Source: Bryobacterales bacterium
GTDB lineage: Bacteria; Acidobacteriota; Terriglobia; Bryobacterales; UBA6623
Assembly (NCBI GenBank): GCA_028819215.1
Contig: JAPPMG010000088.1
Span: 1-64,000, forward strand
Reading direction: 5' to 3'
Length of the DNA stretch: 64,000 nt
The notes beneath the pieces are model-generated. The model did not search any database, was not told the DNA's origin, and saw only the letters and a list, made by a program, of their open reading frames with translations. A program made the position numbers and the translations under genes. Below, one piece after another: positions 46,639 through 56,700 of the stretch; within the stretch, counting starts at the first letter, position 1, and every line of letters starts with the position of its first letter.

Positions 46639-46938
46639 ATGGGACAGCTTCTCTCCCCCGACGCCCTCAGCTCCTTCGGCCTGTCGCTCGACATCGCCGG
46701 CGTCGTCCTGCTGTTCTTCTTCGGGCTGCCCGCAGACGTGCGGAAGGACGGGGGAGTGTTACTCATGTGGTGTGGGGATCCGGAGGAAGCCAGGCGCTAC
46801 CGGCGGGCTCGCGTTCTCTCCTGTCTCGGGCTGGCGCTGCTGGTCGTCGGATCCCGGCTCCAGATTGCCGGCAACCATGTCGGGGCCCGCGCCCTGGCTG
46901 CGCTCTCAGCGGTGCCGTGCCCGGAGGTTGGGAACTAG
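46639..46938 (+). CDS. Small two-helix membrane protein
   Basis: 99 residues. Two hydrophobic helices (SLDIAGVVLLFFFGLPADV and LSCLGLALLVVGSRLQIAGN) are separated by a charged loop containing EEARRYRRARV. Small integral membrane proteins of this layout are widespread and uncharacterised. A possible -35 TTGACC lies at 46,593-46,598 with a poor -10. Confidence 0.65.
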   Translation: MGQLLSPDALSSFGLSLDIAGVVLLFFFGLPADVRKDGGVLLMWCGDPEEARRYRRARVLSCLGLALLVVGSRLQIAGNHVGARALAALSAVPCPEVGN

Positions 46939-46939
46939 G

Positions 46940-47339
46940 CGGTGGCGGATTCGCCCCTAAGAGCGAGTGGTCCCGGGGGTACCGCAAGCGTTTGGGAAGT
47001 TCGGCAGGCAAGCGCCTGCAGAAACTGCGGACGGAGAAGGTGGAGCGGTCGATGGCCCACATCTACACCGCGGGCGGGATGCGGCGGCTGCACTTACGGG
47101 GGCGGGCGAACATCCGCAAGCGGTTGCTGATGCATGCCTGCGGGTTCAACCTGGGGGTGCTGATGAGGACGCTCACCGGGATCGGTACGCCACGCACGCT
47201 GCAAGGGCAGGGGGGCGAGTTGGCCGCCAACCATGCTGAGATCGCCGATTTGCCGCTCAAGAGCGCTTGGAGCGGTCTTCTGGACGCGATTCGAGGCCTC
47301 TTGGGCCACAGCCGGGGGAATGGACCAGAATCCGCCTAG
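46940..47339 (+). mobile_element. C-terminal fragment of a DDE transposase
   Basis: The frame ending at 47,339 has ERSMAHIYTAGGMRR, RGRANIRKR and GFNLGVLMRTL, then GTPRTLQG, the C-terminal signature of IS1182/IS5-like DDE transposases. The catalytic N-terminal part is missing; the frame upstream of about 46,985 is unrelated. A degraded insertion-sequence remnant, now inactive. No inverted repeats were identified. Confidence 0.65.
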
Positions 47340-47587
47340 GAACTCCCGTAGGCCGTTAGAGAACCACCCGCAAGGTGGTCAGCCGAAGCGGTCGGAAATG
47401 CCACTTAAGCCACGGGCTGCTAAGCCGCATCGACAGGCGGCCCACACTGTCTGAGAGGAGTTAGCTTTGCCGCAAGACGCTCAGTCCTCAAAGGCTTCCT
47501 CCTCTGCCGTCAGGGAGTTCGAGCGCAAGATTCTTGAAAGGATGAGTTTGCGGGAACCTGCACCAGACCCGCATAATTGGGGCGTAG

Positions 47588-49690
47588 GTGTCGAGTCTCA
47601 TGCGGCAACACTCGCGCGATGCTCTCCCAGCATGGGCGCTAGCAGTTCTGCTTGCGGGCCCGGCACTGGCCGAAGGCCTTGAAGCGATCAACGGGGAAGC
47701 GTCGATTCCCGACCATGGCGGCTGCACTTTCTTCAGCCCAGGGCAGCCGGGCCGTTTCGATTGGAGGCAGTCCGAAGACCTGCGGGCGATGACCGCGCGC
47801 GCCAAGGCCACGCGAGACGCAATGGCCTTGATCCCGGAGCCCCGCAGTTCGCCCGCCCCATTCCGGCTCCAGACCGATGCAAGGCGGGTCGGAGCCGACG
47901 CTATGCCGTGCGAGGGGATCGATGACTGCGTACAGCAAACCGCCGAGGCGGTCGGTATTCCCTTGGCAAACCTGACTACCGATGCTGAGTTCCTAAGGCG
48001 CGTGCGCTTGGACCTGACGGGGCGCATACCCACCAGGCACGAGGTGGTCCGGTTTCTGGCCGATCCGTCCGATAACAAGCGGCAGGGTCTCGTAGACTCG
48101 CTGCTCGGCATGCCGGAATGGGCGGACCGCTGGGCGCTGTTTTTCGGCGACCTGTTCCGGAACACCGTCCGTACCGACGGTGTGAACCGCCGGGTGCACG
48201 GGCGCGACTCGCTGCACCTGTACCTGCTCGAGTCTCTGCGGGCGAACAAGCCATACGACCGGATGGCGCGAGAAATGCTGGCTGCCGAGGGCACGAGTGA
48301 CGGCCGGGAATATCCGGACAGCTTCGCCAGCTTTGAGGATTACGAACGGGTTTACGGGGACCTCCAGTCCAACCCCGTGCGGGCCTCTCCGGTCGGGTAC
48401 GTGGTCGGCGCGCGCACCCCGGGTGGGCCGCCTCAGGACACATACGACGCGCTGGCTTACCGGGCGGCGCGGGACTTCCTCGGGATGTCGACGGTGGATT
48501 GCGTGCTTTGCCACGATGGGGAAGGACGGCTCGATGGCGTCAGCGCCTGGGGGGCGCGGGCTACCCGTCTTGAGGTATGGGGCTTGGCCGCGTTCTTCTC
48601 GGACCTGCCCCCCATTCGGAAGTGGACCCCGCGGGTAAGCAGGGAGAGCCGCCGAGTGCCTGTCAGGTACTTCGTGATCCAGGATCGGCCGTCCACTTCC
48701 GGGGACATCGACGCCGAAGGTGGCGAACCGGGCCGTTATCTAGCTTGGACGCAGGGCGGAAACCGGCCAGACAGGCGGCATGATGAGCGCCGCGTGGCAC
48801 CCGCGTACCCCTTCGCGGCACTATCGGTCGATCCTCAACTGCGGCTCAGGGAGCAAGTCGGGTTCTACTTGACCAGCGATCTGCAATTCGCCCGGGCGGC
48901 CGTAAATTACATCTGGCGGGAGTTCTTCGCCAGGGGATTGGTCGAGCCCGCCGACCAGTTTGATCCGGACCGGCTCGACCCCGCTGCCCCGCCAGCAGGA
49001 GCGTGGGAGGTTCAGCCTTCGCATCCCAGGTTGCTCGAGTGGCTGGCGAACGGCTTTAGAGCAAACGGATTCGACCTCAAGTGGCTCATGCGGGAGATCG
49101 TGACATCGCAGACGTACCAGCTGTCCTCGCGGTACGACGGCGTGTTCAATCCGCAGTACGAGCGCTTGTTTGTCCGGCATAATGCGCGCCGCCTCAGCGC
49201 AGAGCAGATTCACGACGCGATCGTGATCGCAAGCGGCAAGTGGCCGAGTTACGACGTTTCGCCGACGCTCCAGGACGTGGGACTAGCGATGCAGTTTCCC
49301 GACGTGAATAATGTGATTCCCGGCCGGGGCAGGAATGCCGTCGGAGCCCGAAACTTGCTATGGGCGTTCCTTCCGGGCGACCGGCGGCGGACCCCGAGGA
49401 GTGGCGCTGCCAGCCCGCTGCAAGCGCTCAACCTCATGAACAACATATTCGTGCTCCGCCACGCTGCCTACAGCGCCAGCGGGGGCGCGCTTGCCGAACT
49501 GATTCCCGAGCCGGATGATGCCTTGGTGACTGGGATGTATCTGAGCGTTCTGGGCCGGCCTCCCAGGGCGGACGAGTTGGCGATGGCGGTCGCGCACTTG
49601 GGCGAGGGGCCGAACAGGCGGCGCCGTAACCGGGCCGAAGACTTGATGTGGGCGCTGCTTAATCGGACAGAGTTCTACACGAACTACTGA
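47588..49690 (+). CDS. DUF1549/DUF1553 secreted protein
   Basis: About 700 residues from GTG 47,588 (ATG 47,600 is an alternative, four codons later). A signal peptide with hydrophobic core ALAVLLAGPALA precedes the mature part. DUF1549: FLRRVRLDLTGRIPT (about 135-150). A CxxCH sequence (CVLCHDGEG, about 305) could bind haem. DUF1553: LKWLMREIVTSQTYQLSS and SPLQALNLMN near the C-terminus. Proteins of this type are exported and nearly always paired with a DUF1501 gene, as here (30 bases downstream). The biochemical role is unknown. Confidence 0.85.
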   Translation: MSSLMRQHSRDALPAWALAVLLAGPALAEGLEAINGEASIPDHGGCTFFSPGQPGRFDWRQSEDLRAMTARAKATRDAMALIPEPRSSPAPFRLQTDARRVGADAMPCEGIDDCVQQTAEAVGIPLANLTTDAEFLRRVRLDLTGRIPTRHEVVRFLADPSDNKRQGLVDSLLGMPEWADRWALFFGDLFRNTVRTDGVNRRVHGRDSLHLYLLESLRANKPYDRMAREMLAAEGTSDGREYPDSFASFEDYERVYGDLQSNPVRASPVGYVVGARTPGGPPQDTYDALAYRAARDFLGMSTVDCVLCHDGEGRLDGVSAWGARATRLEVWGLAAFFSDLPPIRKWTPRVSRESRRVPVRYFVIQDRPSTSGDIDAEGGEPGRYLAWTQGGNRPDRRHDERRVAPAYPFAALSVDPQLRLREQVGFYLTSDLQFARAAVNYIWREFFARGLVEPADQFDPDRLDPAAPPAGAWEVQPSHPRLLEWLANGFRANGFDLKWLMREIVTSQTYQLSSRYDGVFNPQYERLFVRHNARRLSAEQIHDAIVIASGKWPSYDVSPTLQDVGLAMQFPDVNNVIPGRGRNAVGARNLLWAFLPGDRRRTPRSGAASPLQALNLMNNIFVLRHAAYSASGGALAELIPEPDDALVTGMYLSVLGRPPRADELAMAVAHLGEGPNRRRRNRAEDLMWALLNRTEFYTNY

Positions 49691-49720
49691 GGTTCTGCGG
49701 TCCAGGGCACGAGGGGAGCG

Positions 49721-51148
49721 ATGACGGAGCGAGAACGGTTCGAACGAGTCGTCCGAAGGCGCCAGCGAGCGCATCGGACATTCTTCGAACGTCCCCACCT
49801 CTCAAGGCGGTGCTTTTTCCGGGATTCGCTGACGGGGCTAGCAGGCAGCTTCCTCTGGGGCGTCCCGGCTGTGGGCGAGACCGAGTCAGCCGGGACCGTG
49901 ATGACCCGCAACACCGCACAGAACGTGATCTTCGTGTTTCTCCGTGGCGCTCCCAGCCACGTCGACACCTTTGACTTCAAGCACCTCCAAGGCGTGACGC
50001 CGCCCGAGCTCCGGCCGGAGACGTTCGGCGGCGTGACCGTGCCGATGGCGTTGCTGGGCAATACCTCGAGGGTGCTCGACAAGATCGCCATCATCCGCTC
50101 GGGACTAGCCTGGGCCAGGGCGCATCCGCTGGCGCAGTCGTGGGTGCAGATCGGCCGCAATCCGACTTCGGCGATTGGCGGAATCGCCCCTCACATCGGC
50201 AGCGTGGTGGCCTTGGAGAAGGAGCGGGAACGGAGGCAGGACCAGGCACTTCCGGGCTTCGTTGCACTGCGGGCTGGAAACATCGCGGGGTCGGGGTACT
50301 TCCCGCCTCGGTTCGGGCCGTTGCGGGTCCAGCCGTCCACCGAGGGATTGCAGGCCGCGGACCACCCCCAAGGCGAGGGCGCTTTTCGGCGCCGATGGGC
50401 GATTCTAGACGAGATGGAAGCAGGTTTCCGATCGGGCAACGCGCCATTCGGCGAGAGGGCGGCGGGCCTCTCGGGCATGTACGCCGATGCTCGCCGACTG
50501 ATGTTCAACCCGGCGGTCAGCGCGGCCTTCAGCTACACAGACGAGGAACATGCACGCTACGGTGCGACCACGTTCGGGGATGCCGTGCTGACAGCGAGGA
50601 AGATCCTTGAGCAGGACCAAGGCACCCGCTTCATCCAGGTGGAGCTGGACGGCTGGGACCACCACACCGACATTTACGGGACACAGGACGATGATACGGA
50701 GGGCACAATCTATTCGAGGACGGCGGCCTTCGATCCTGCCTTTGCGGCACTCATCGAGGACTTAGACGCATCGGGCCGCCTCGAGGAGACACTCGTGCTC
50801 GTCTGTGGAGAGTTCGGGCGCACGCCCGGACCTCTGTCGTCCGCCCGGCACGGGCGCGACCATTACTTGCAAATGTTCTTCGTGCTTGCCGGCGGGGGCA
50901 TCAAAGGGGGAACCGTGGTCGGGGCAACCAATGACGTCGGCGGGAGGGGGCCCGGATCATTCACAACCGAGTTCGGCTGGTCGCGGGAGCGAGAGATCCG
51001 ACCGGAAGACATCGAGGCAACGGTCTACTCGGCCTTGGGAATCGACTGGACGAAGGTTCGCCTCGACGACCCGCTGGGACGGGGCTTTCGATACGTGCCG
51101 CTTTCCGATGAAGACGCCTACGCGCCAGTGGACGAGTTGTGGGCCTGA
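49721..51148 (+). CDS. DUF1501 sulfatase-like exported protein
   Basis: 475 residues. A twin-arginine-type export signal SRRCFFRDSLTGLAGSFL lies at about residues 28-45. The alkaline phosphatase/sulfatase-like fold follows: NVIFVFLRGAPSHVDTFD (about 68), ELDGWDHHTDIYG (about 308) and GEFGRTPG (about 365). GAGGGG-like purines (GAGGGGAGCG) precede the ATG, giving a clear ribosome site. Partner of the preceding DUF1549/DUF1553 gene in a two-gene operon. Substrate unknown. Confidence 0.87.
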   Translation: MTERERFERVVRRRQRAHRTFFERPHLSRRCFFRDSLTGLAGSFLWGVPAVGETESAGTVMTRNTAQNVIFVFLRGAPSHVDTFDFKHLQGVTPPELRPETFGGVTVPMALLGNTSRVLDKIAIIRSGLAWARAHPLAQSWVQIGRNPTSAIGGIAPHIGSVVALEKERERRQDQALPGFVALRAGNIAGSGYFPPRFGPLRVQPSTEGLQAADHPQGEGAFRRRWAILDEMEAGFRSGNAPFGERAAGLSGMYADARRLMFNPAVSAAFSYTDEEHARYGATTFGDAVLTARKILEQDQGTRFIQVELDGWDHHTDIYGTQDDDTEGTIYSRTAAFDPAFAALIEDLDASGRLEETLVLVCGEFGRTPGPLSSARHGRDHYLQMFFVLAGGGIKGGTVVGATNDVGGRGPGSFTTEFGWSREREIRPEDIEATVYSALGIDWTKVRLDDPLGRGFRYVPLSDEDAYAPVDELWA

Positions 51149-51383
51149 GGGATCGGCAATCCTTATCGACAGCACTACCCCGACACATCCACCTAGACCT
51201 ACCCAAAGGGCTCGTTTCGATCCGTCGAAGCAGGGCTCACCTTCATCCGCGCACAACACGGGCCTCATTGAAGGTCGGGAAGCGCAATCATCGCCGATCC
51301 ATCGGTCGGCATAGGCCGTAGCCTCGAAACCGTCCTGCTCCAACATGCACCGGCCCGTGCTGCGATCCTCTGGAGGATCGCAC

Positions 51384-51906
51384 GTGCGATTGATCGCGGC
51401 ACTCCTGATCGTTGCCGTCCCGGCCTCTGCCGGATCCGACCGTCCTGTCCCTCCGATGGAACGAGTTGCAGGTAGTGGCCGAGGGCGAGAACTTCCGAGA
51501 GCAGGTGACCGTGCGGATGGAGCCGGACGGAACTAGGCGCGTGCGAGGAAAGCTGGAAGCCATCACGGTCACTTCCCTCATCCTGCGGAATGACAGAGGG
51601 AAGATTGCGATCGACCGGACGGCCGTGCATTCCGTCCGGCTGGGCCGGAAGCCGGGCAACCCGTTTCGCATGCGCATTGTCGGGGCCGCCCTGATGTTTC
51701 CGATGTGGTTCGTGGGGTTGCATCTGGGTCTCTCGATTCCGGGAGGCATCCCGGAAGGCCGGTGGTGGAGGATGTCGCGAACGCCGCAAGGTCTTGCCGC
51801 GTCAATCGCGCTCCCGGTCGGAATTTACTGGCTCACGCAGCGAGCTGACAGAAAGGCCGGATCGATCATCGTGGAATTGAAACGAGAAAGGGAGAATCAA
51901 CCATGA
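51384..51906 (+). pseudogene. Frameshifted membrane protein gene
   Basis: A GTG at 51,384 with GGAGG seven bases upstream begins a signal-like RLIAALLIVAVPASA. The coding signal then moves to another frame near 51,430 and continues as LSLRWNELQVVAEGE with two transmembrane stretches (about 51,675-51,730 and 51,790-51,835). It ends at TGA 51,904-51,906, overlapping the next ATG as ATGA. Function unknown. One indel separates it from an intact gene; a sequencing error cannot be excluded. Confidence 0.55.
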
Positions 51907-52604
51907 AGCAAGCAGTCCCATGGACGCTCGCCGCGATTCTGGCGGCTGGAGGGGGAGATGGCGCAACCATGAGCGGCAGCGTCAGAACGCCGGAAGGCAA
52001 CGAGATCGCCTCGACGATCACGGTCCTGTCCGGTTCGGTGGGAGCGGACGTGACAGTGCATGAAACGGGAGCGGACGGGGCGTTCTCCATTTAGGTTTCC
52101 GCGAGCGCGGTCGCGGCTGCAGCTTCGGCCACGGACTATTCCTCGCATGAAATCGACCTATCGAACGGCGTTCCGCGCAGCGTACGCTTCACGCTGCGCG
52201 AGCTGGGGTTCTTCGAGGGAACGGTGGCCGATTCGAGAGGCCGGGCCGTTGCGGGAGCGAAGGTCCGCGTTCGGAACCTCGACCACTGGCGTCGCATTTA
52301 CATCGACCGCTACTCCACAGACGTATCGGACGCGGACGGCAAGTTCATCATCGCGGTGCCGTCCGGCGGGTCCGACAGGATCGTGGCAGACGTGGCAGCG
52401 GCCGGTTGGGTTCCGCAGGCCAGCCGCGTCCTAGGGAGCGGTTCGGTCGGGACTAACGGTGCAGGAGAGAAGGCGTTCGAGTCGATCCGGACTTTGCTCG
52501 AGTCCCGGGGAGTCAGCGTGAGTGGCGCGCTGACTTCGCCCTCAGGGTGCGCCGTACCGGGCGTGACGGTGCTGGTGAGTAGCCTAAAGCCATTGACGCA
52601 TTGA
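51903..52604 (+). pseudogene. Secreted carboxypeptidase-regulatory-like repeat protein with in-frame TAG
   Basis: A signal peptide (AVPWTLAAILAA) is followed by three beta-sandwich repeats, GSVRTPEGNEIAST, GTVADSRGRAVAGA and GALTSPSGCAVPGV. The frame is continuous from 51,903 to 52,604 except for a TAG at 52,092-52,094 between GAFSI and VSASAV. GGGAGA precedes the ATG. Both halves are clearly coding, so this is one gene broken by one nonsense codon. It was coupled to the upstream gene. Confidence 0.6.
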
Positions 52605-52874
52605 TAATGAACTTGAGCGCAGTGCTGCAATTCTGATTCCCTTGTCATCCACCACCTTCCAAGCCGGAGCCCGCCGGACGATGCAAGCCATTCCCGAACG
52701 GAACCGGACGGCCGACTTCGGCCAAAGTCTCCTTCTTCTCCCCCGCGCACCGCGTGGCTCGGAGCACCAGATGATGGAAGGCGCTTTACGGACCACGCCG
52801 CATCGCAAGCTGCTTGCCGTCCGCCGCCACTCTCTCCAGCGTCCCGCATAGTCCCTCCTCGTCTGATCGCCGTC

Positions 52875-53408
52875 TCAGGGGAATCCGGTGTAACGCTCGG
52901 TCGCCGCAGGGGCACCGTCAAGCAGAGCCAGATTCGCTAGGTACTGCGTCGCGCTCGCCTTCGAAAAGAAGTCGACGTGCAGCGCCGCCGCACCGAGAAC
53001 GATCATCGCGAGCCCGATCGCTTTCCACATCGGAGCGGCGGCAATCAGAAACGCCGCCAGCCCCGCGATGATCAGAAGCGAGGCGCCGACAAACGTGTAC
53101 ACGTACCAGCTCATGAATCCCTGCACGCGGGCGAGCTCCTGTTCAACGAACCCCGACGGATCGACCGCATATGCTTCGCGGAACTCGGCGATGCGGCGCA
53201 CGTTGTTCAGCGTCCCGACTGCGGACAGCACCGTAATCAACCCGCCCATCGCCAGTAGAGGCACCACCATCGCGCGGGCCGCCGTAGACTCTCCGAGCCT
53301 CCAGAGCAACCCGCCGCAACCTACGAGCAGCAGGCCGAACGCGATCAACGCGCGGCCGGCAATCAGCTCGCCGTCGATCCAATTCAGGGCGTGATCGAGT
53401 GCGGTCAT
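52875..53408 (-). CDS. Four-helix integral membrane protein
   Basis: About 177 residues. Four hydrophobic helices: ALIAFGLLLVGCGGLLW, VVPLLAMGGLITVLSAVG, VYTFVGASLLIIAGLAAFLI and IGLAMIVLGAAALHV. Function unknown. The ATG at 53,408 is chosen over an upstream start because AGGAGG lies ten bases before it. Confidence 0.75.
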   Translation of the reverse strand: MTALDHALNWIDGELIAGRALIAFGLLLVGCGGLLWRLGESTAARAMVVPLLAMGGLITVLSAVGTLNNVRRIAEFREAYAVDPSGFVEQELARVQGFMSWYVYTFVGASLLIIAGLAAFLIAAAPMWKAIGLAMIVLGAAALHVDFFSKASATQYLANLALLDGAPAATERYTGFP

Positions 53409-53418
53409 GTGTGGATCT

Positions 53419-53424
53419 CCTCCT
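53419..53424 (-). promoter_or_regulatory. Shine-Dalgarno AGGAGG deciding the start at 53,408
   Basis: A perfect AGGAGG on the minus strand, ten bases before the ATG. Confidence 0.7.
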
Positions 53425-53773
53425 GGCCGAGCGCCCACAGGCGCTCTACCGCGGCATTGTCGGGCGCTTCCGTTCTGTCAGACGCCATACACCCGCTGGC
53501 AGCCCGTCGCCAATGCCGTTCAGGCATTCAACGGCGAGCCCCGGCTGTGCGGACTGGCTCCGCCGCCGCACTGTCGGTCATCATACCCAACACGGCACAC
53601 CCCATCGACGGTCGGACTGCGACCACGAGCGTACCGAAGTGCGTGGATGGTCGCAAGCCACCCCCGTACACTACGCAGCGGCACGCGCGGTGCGGACTAT
53701 AGGAGGGCACCTGGGCGAGCTACAAGTATGCCTTCCCGTTCCGCAATCTCACCGTGGATCACGTGGCGGAGCA
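53425..53773. other. Intergenic, about 350 bases
   Basis: No gene recognised. The last 70 bases on the plus strand read like the end of a protein (YKYAFPFRNLTVDHVAEH then TAG at 53,775), with a stop just upstream, so possibly a gene remnant. Confidence 0.3.
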
Positions 53774-56700
53774 CTAGCCGCCTGTGCCCGATTGGACAAC
53801 CGTTCCTTTGGTGACTCTTCCGTCAACGACTTCACAGCCCCCATTGCTGGCGCACGTCCATCGGAACGCGTTGTACTGGATGACCCCTGCGGAGGATGTC
53901 CAAGCCAGTGTCACGGTTCCGCCGGAGGACACGAAGCTGGCACCCTTGCCGGTCTCGACCAAGCTTGGAGCCCAGAACCCGCTGGGCATATCGGGGATCG
54001 TGTCGCCCACATTGAACCGGCCGTCCCCGCCCCCGTCGCCTGCCGGACTCCCGGCAGCGACAGAAACGGTGAAACTGAGGGCATCGGTATTGCCATCGGC
54101 GTCCGTTGCGGTGTAGATCATGTCAAACATGCCCGTACCCGATGGTGTGCCGGTCAGGCGCCGCGTCGTGGCGTCGAAGCTGAGACCGGGCACGTTCGGC
54201 TCGAGGCTGTAAGCGAGTGTGCCGTCCCCACCGCTCGCTCCCGGCAGCGTAAGCGGACGAATAGCCGTCCCGACCGTGAAGCTCTGGTCACTTACTCTGG
54301 CGGAGCCGAAGCGCGGACGCTCGTCGTCAGGCGTGGTCTCACCGTCGCTCTCCCCGCCCTGGACGATGGTGCCCTTGGTGACGATCCGGTTTACGACCTC
54401 GCAGCCCCCGCTGCTAGCACACGTCCAACGGAGAGTCTGGTACTGGATGACCCCTGCGGAGGATGTCCAAGCCAGTGTCACGGTTCGGCCGGAGGACACG
54501 AAGCTGGCGCCCTTGCCGGTCTCGACCAGGCTTGGAGCCCAGAGCCCGCTGGGCATATCGGGGATCGTGTCGCCCACATTGAACCGGCCGTCCCCGCCCC
54601 CGTCGCCTGCCGGACTCCCGGCAGCGACAGAAACGGTGAAACTGAGGGCATCGGTATTGCCATCGGCGTCCGTTGCGGTGTAGATCATGTCAAACATGCC
54701 CGTACCCGATGGTGTGCCGGTCAGGCGCCGCGTCGTGGCGTCGAAGCTGAGACCGGGCACGTTCGGCTCGAGACTGTATTTCAGCGGGCCAGCGCCGCCT
54801 CGCGCGGCCGGTAACGTCAAGGTGGAAATCGGCGTTCCGACCGTATATGTCTGGCTGCGCGGACTGCTGCCGCCGGGGAAGCACGGCGACGAGTCTGAGG
54901 TTCCGCCTATGCCAGCGTACGTGTAGATCTTCCTGTTCACCCAGTTGAGCACGTGGAAGCCGCCGTGGGCGTATGCGATCCCTATCGGGCTGACATTGTC
55001 ACATGCCAACGCGAAGTCGGCCGAGGCGTCGCGGGTGCCCGAGCCCGTGTACGCAAAAACTTTCTGAGAATCGACGACGTAAAGCCGGCCGGCGGCATAC
55101 ACAATCCCGCTGGCGTTGCGATTGTCGTTGTCAAGGTCGAAATTTGCGGCCGCGTCGCGATCGCCGGAGGCTGAGTAGGCATGGACTTCGCCTCGCACCC
55201 CGATGACGTAGAAGCGGCCGTCCGCGTAGGCGATACCTCGCACCGAACCGGGCAATTCCAAGTCTCTTGAGGCGTCGCGCTGGCCCGTCAGCGTATATGC
55301 GTATGCGAAGAGCTTGCCACCATCTCCACGTACGTGAAAAAGATAGAACCGGCCGTTAGCGTAGGCAAATCTGTGGAGGGGGCCGACATCGATACCGACC
55401 ACGGCAAAGTCGTTGTCCGGGTCGTGCTGGCCCGTCCCGGTATAGGCGTAGACCATACGGCGCAGCCAATTGAAGACATAGAAGCGGTCATTGGCCCATG
55501 CGATCCCGCGGGAATTTTGGTGGGCTGCGAGTAGTTCGAAGCCGCCTATCGTGCCACCGCCGATGGGCAGCACAGCTCCGCCACCGCCCCCGTCGCCCAC
55601 CCGACTCCCTGCAGCGACGGACACGGTGAAGTTTAGGGTGTCGGTATCGCCGTCAGCGTCCGTTGCGGTGTAGGTCATCGCGTAACTGCCGGCACGCGAC
55701 GGTGTTCCGGAAAGCGTGCGGGAGGGCGGGCTGAAGGTCAGGCCGGGCACGCTGGGCGCGAGACTGTAGGTTAGCGTCCCGGCCCCCCCGCTCGCTGTGG
55801 GCAAGGTCAGCGGAGCAATGGCCATCCCGACCGTGAAGCTCTGGTCGCCCACACTGGCTGAAGCAAAGCGCGGACGCTGGTCGACAGGCGTGGTCTCACC
55901 ACCGCTCCCCCCGGACTGGACGACGATGCCCTTGGTGACTCTCCCGTTTACGACCTCGCAGCCTCCGCTGCTAGCACATGTCCAACTGAGCTTCTGATAC
56001 TGGATGGCCCCTACGGAAGATGTCCAAGCCAGTGTCACGGTTCCGCCGGAGAACACGAAGCTGGCACCCTTGCCGGTCTCGACCAAGCTTGGAGCCCAGA
56101 ACCCGCTGGGCAGATCGGGGATCATGTCGCCTACGTTGAAGCGAGTGCTGGAAGCCTCACCCGGCGGGTCCTGGCCGCCTATGGCAAGGACGTTGCTGGT
56201 GGCGTACAAGCCCCTCGTGCCATCTACGCTGATCTCCGCGACCCCTCGGTAGTGGCCAAGGTCGCTCGGCGAGTAGGCGCAGACCTGCCCGACGCGGTCA
56301 GAATCCGGCACATCGTCCCACGGGCTGAACTCGCCGGTCCGCTTCTGCCAACGCGAACTGTGGACCGTGTGAATCGCTCCCGAGATCGAGAGGTTCGCAA
56401 CTGTCAGGCAGCCCGAACTGCTCTGGCCGCCGAAGCTCACCGATCCGGAGGAGACGGTCCAATGCCGCAGGGGGATGAATGCGGGTGGGGCCGGCTGGAC
56501 GAACTGGCGCGTGAACACGCCGTCGTGCCGTGTGCTTCCCACGAATGCAATCCCCGTGAATTCATCGAATTCATCCTGGCCCCGGATGCTGAGCAGTCCC
56601 AGCTTGCCAACCGCGCACGGGAGCGACTCGATCGCAGTCAGGACAGCCTGCCCGAATGGCGGCACTTCCGCGCTGGCCTCGCAGGTGACGCTCGGATCGT

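Noticed and set aside
47341..47460. Possible tRNA or structured RNA (small hairpin ACCACC-CGCA-AGGTGGT)
   Set aside because: No cloverleaf, CCA-adjacent stem or conserved loop. It lies next to a transposase fragment and is too small to classify.
53399..54814. Plus-strand open frame of 471 codons
   Set aside because: Antisense to the Ig-repeat gene and repeats exactly with its internal duplication.
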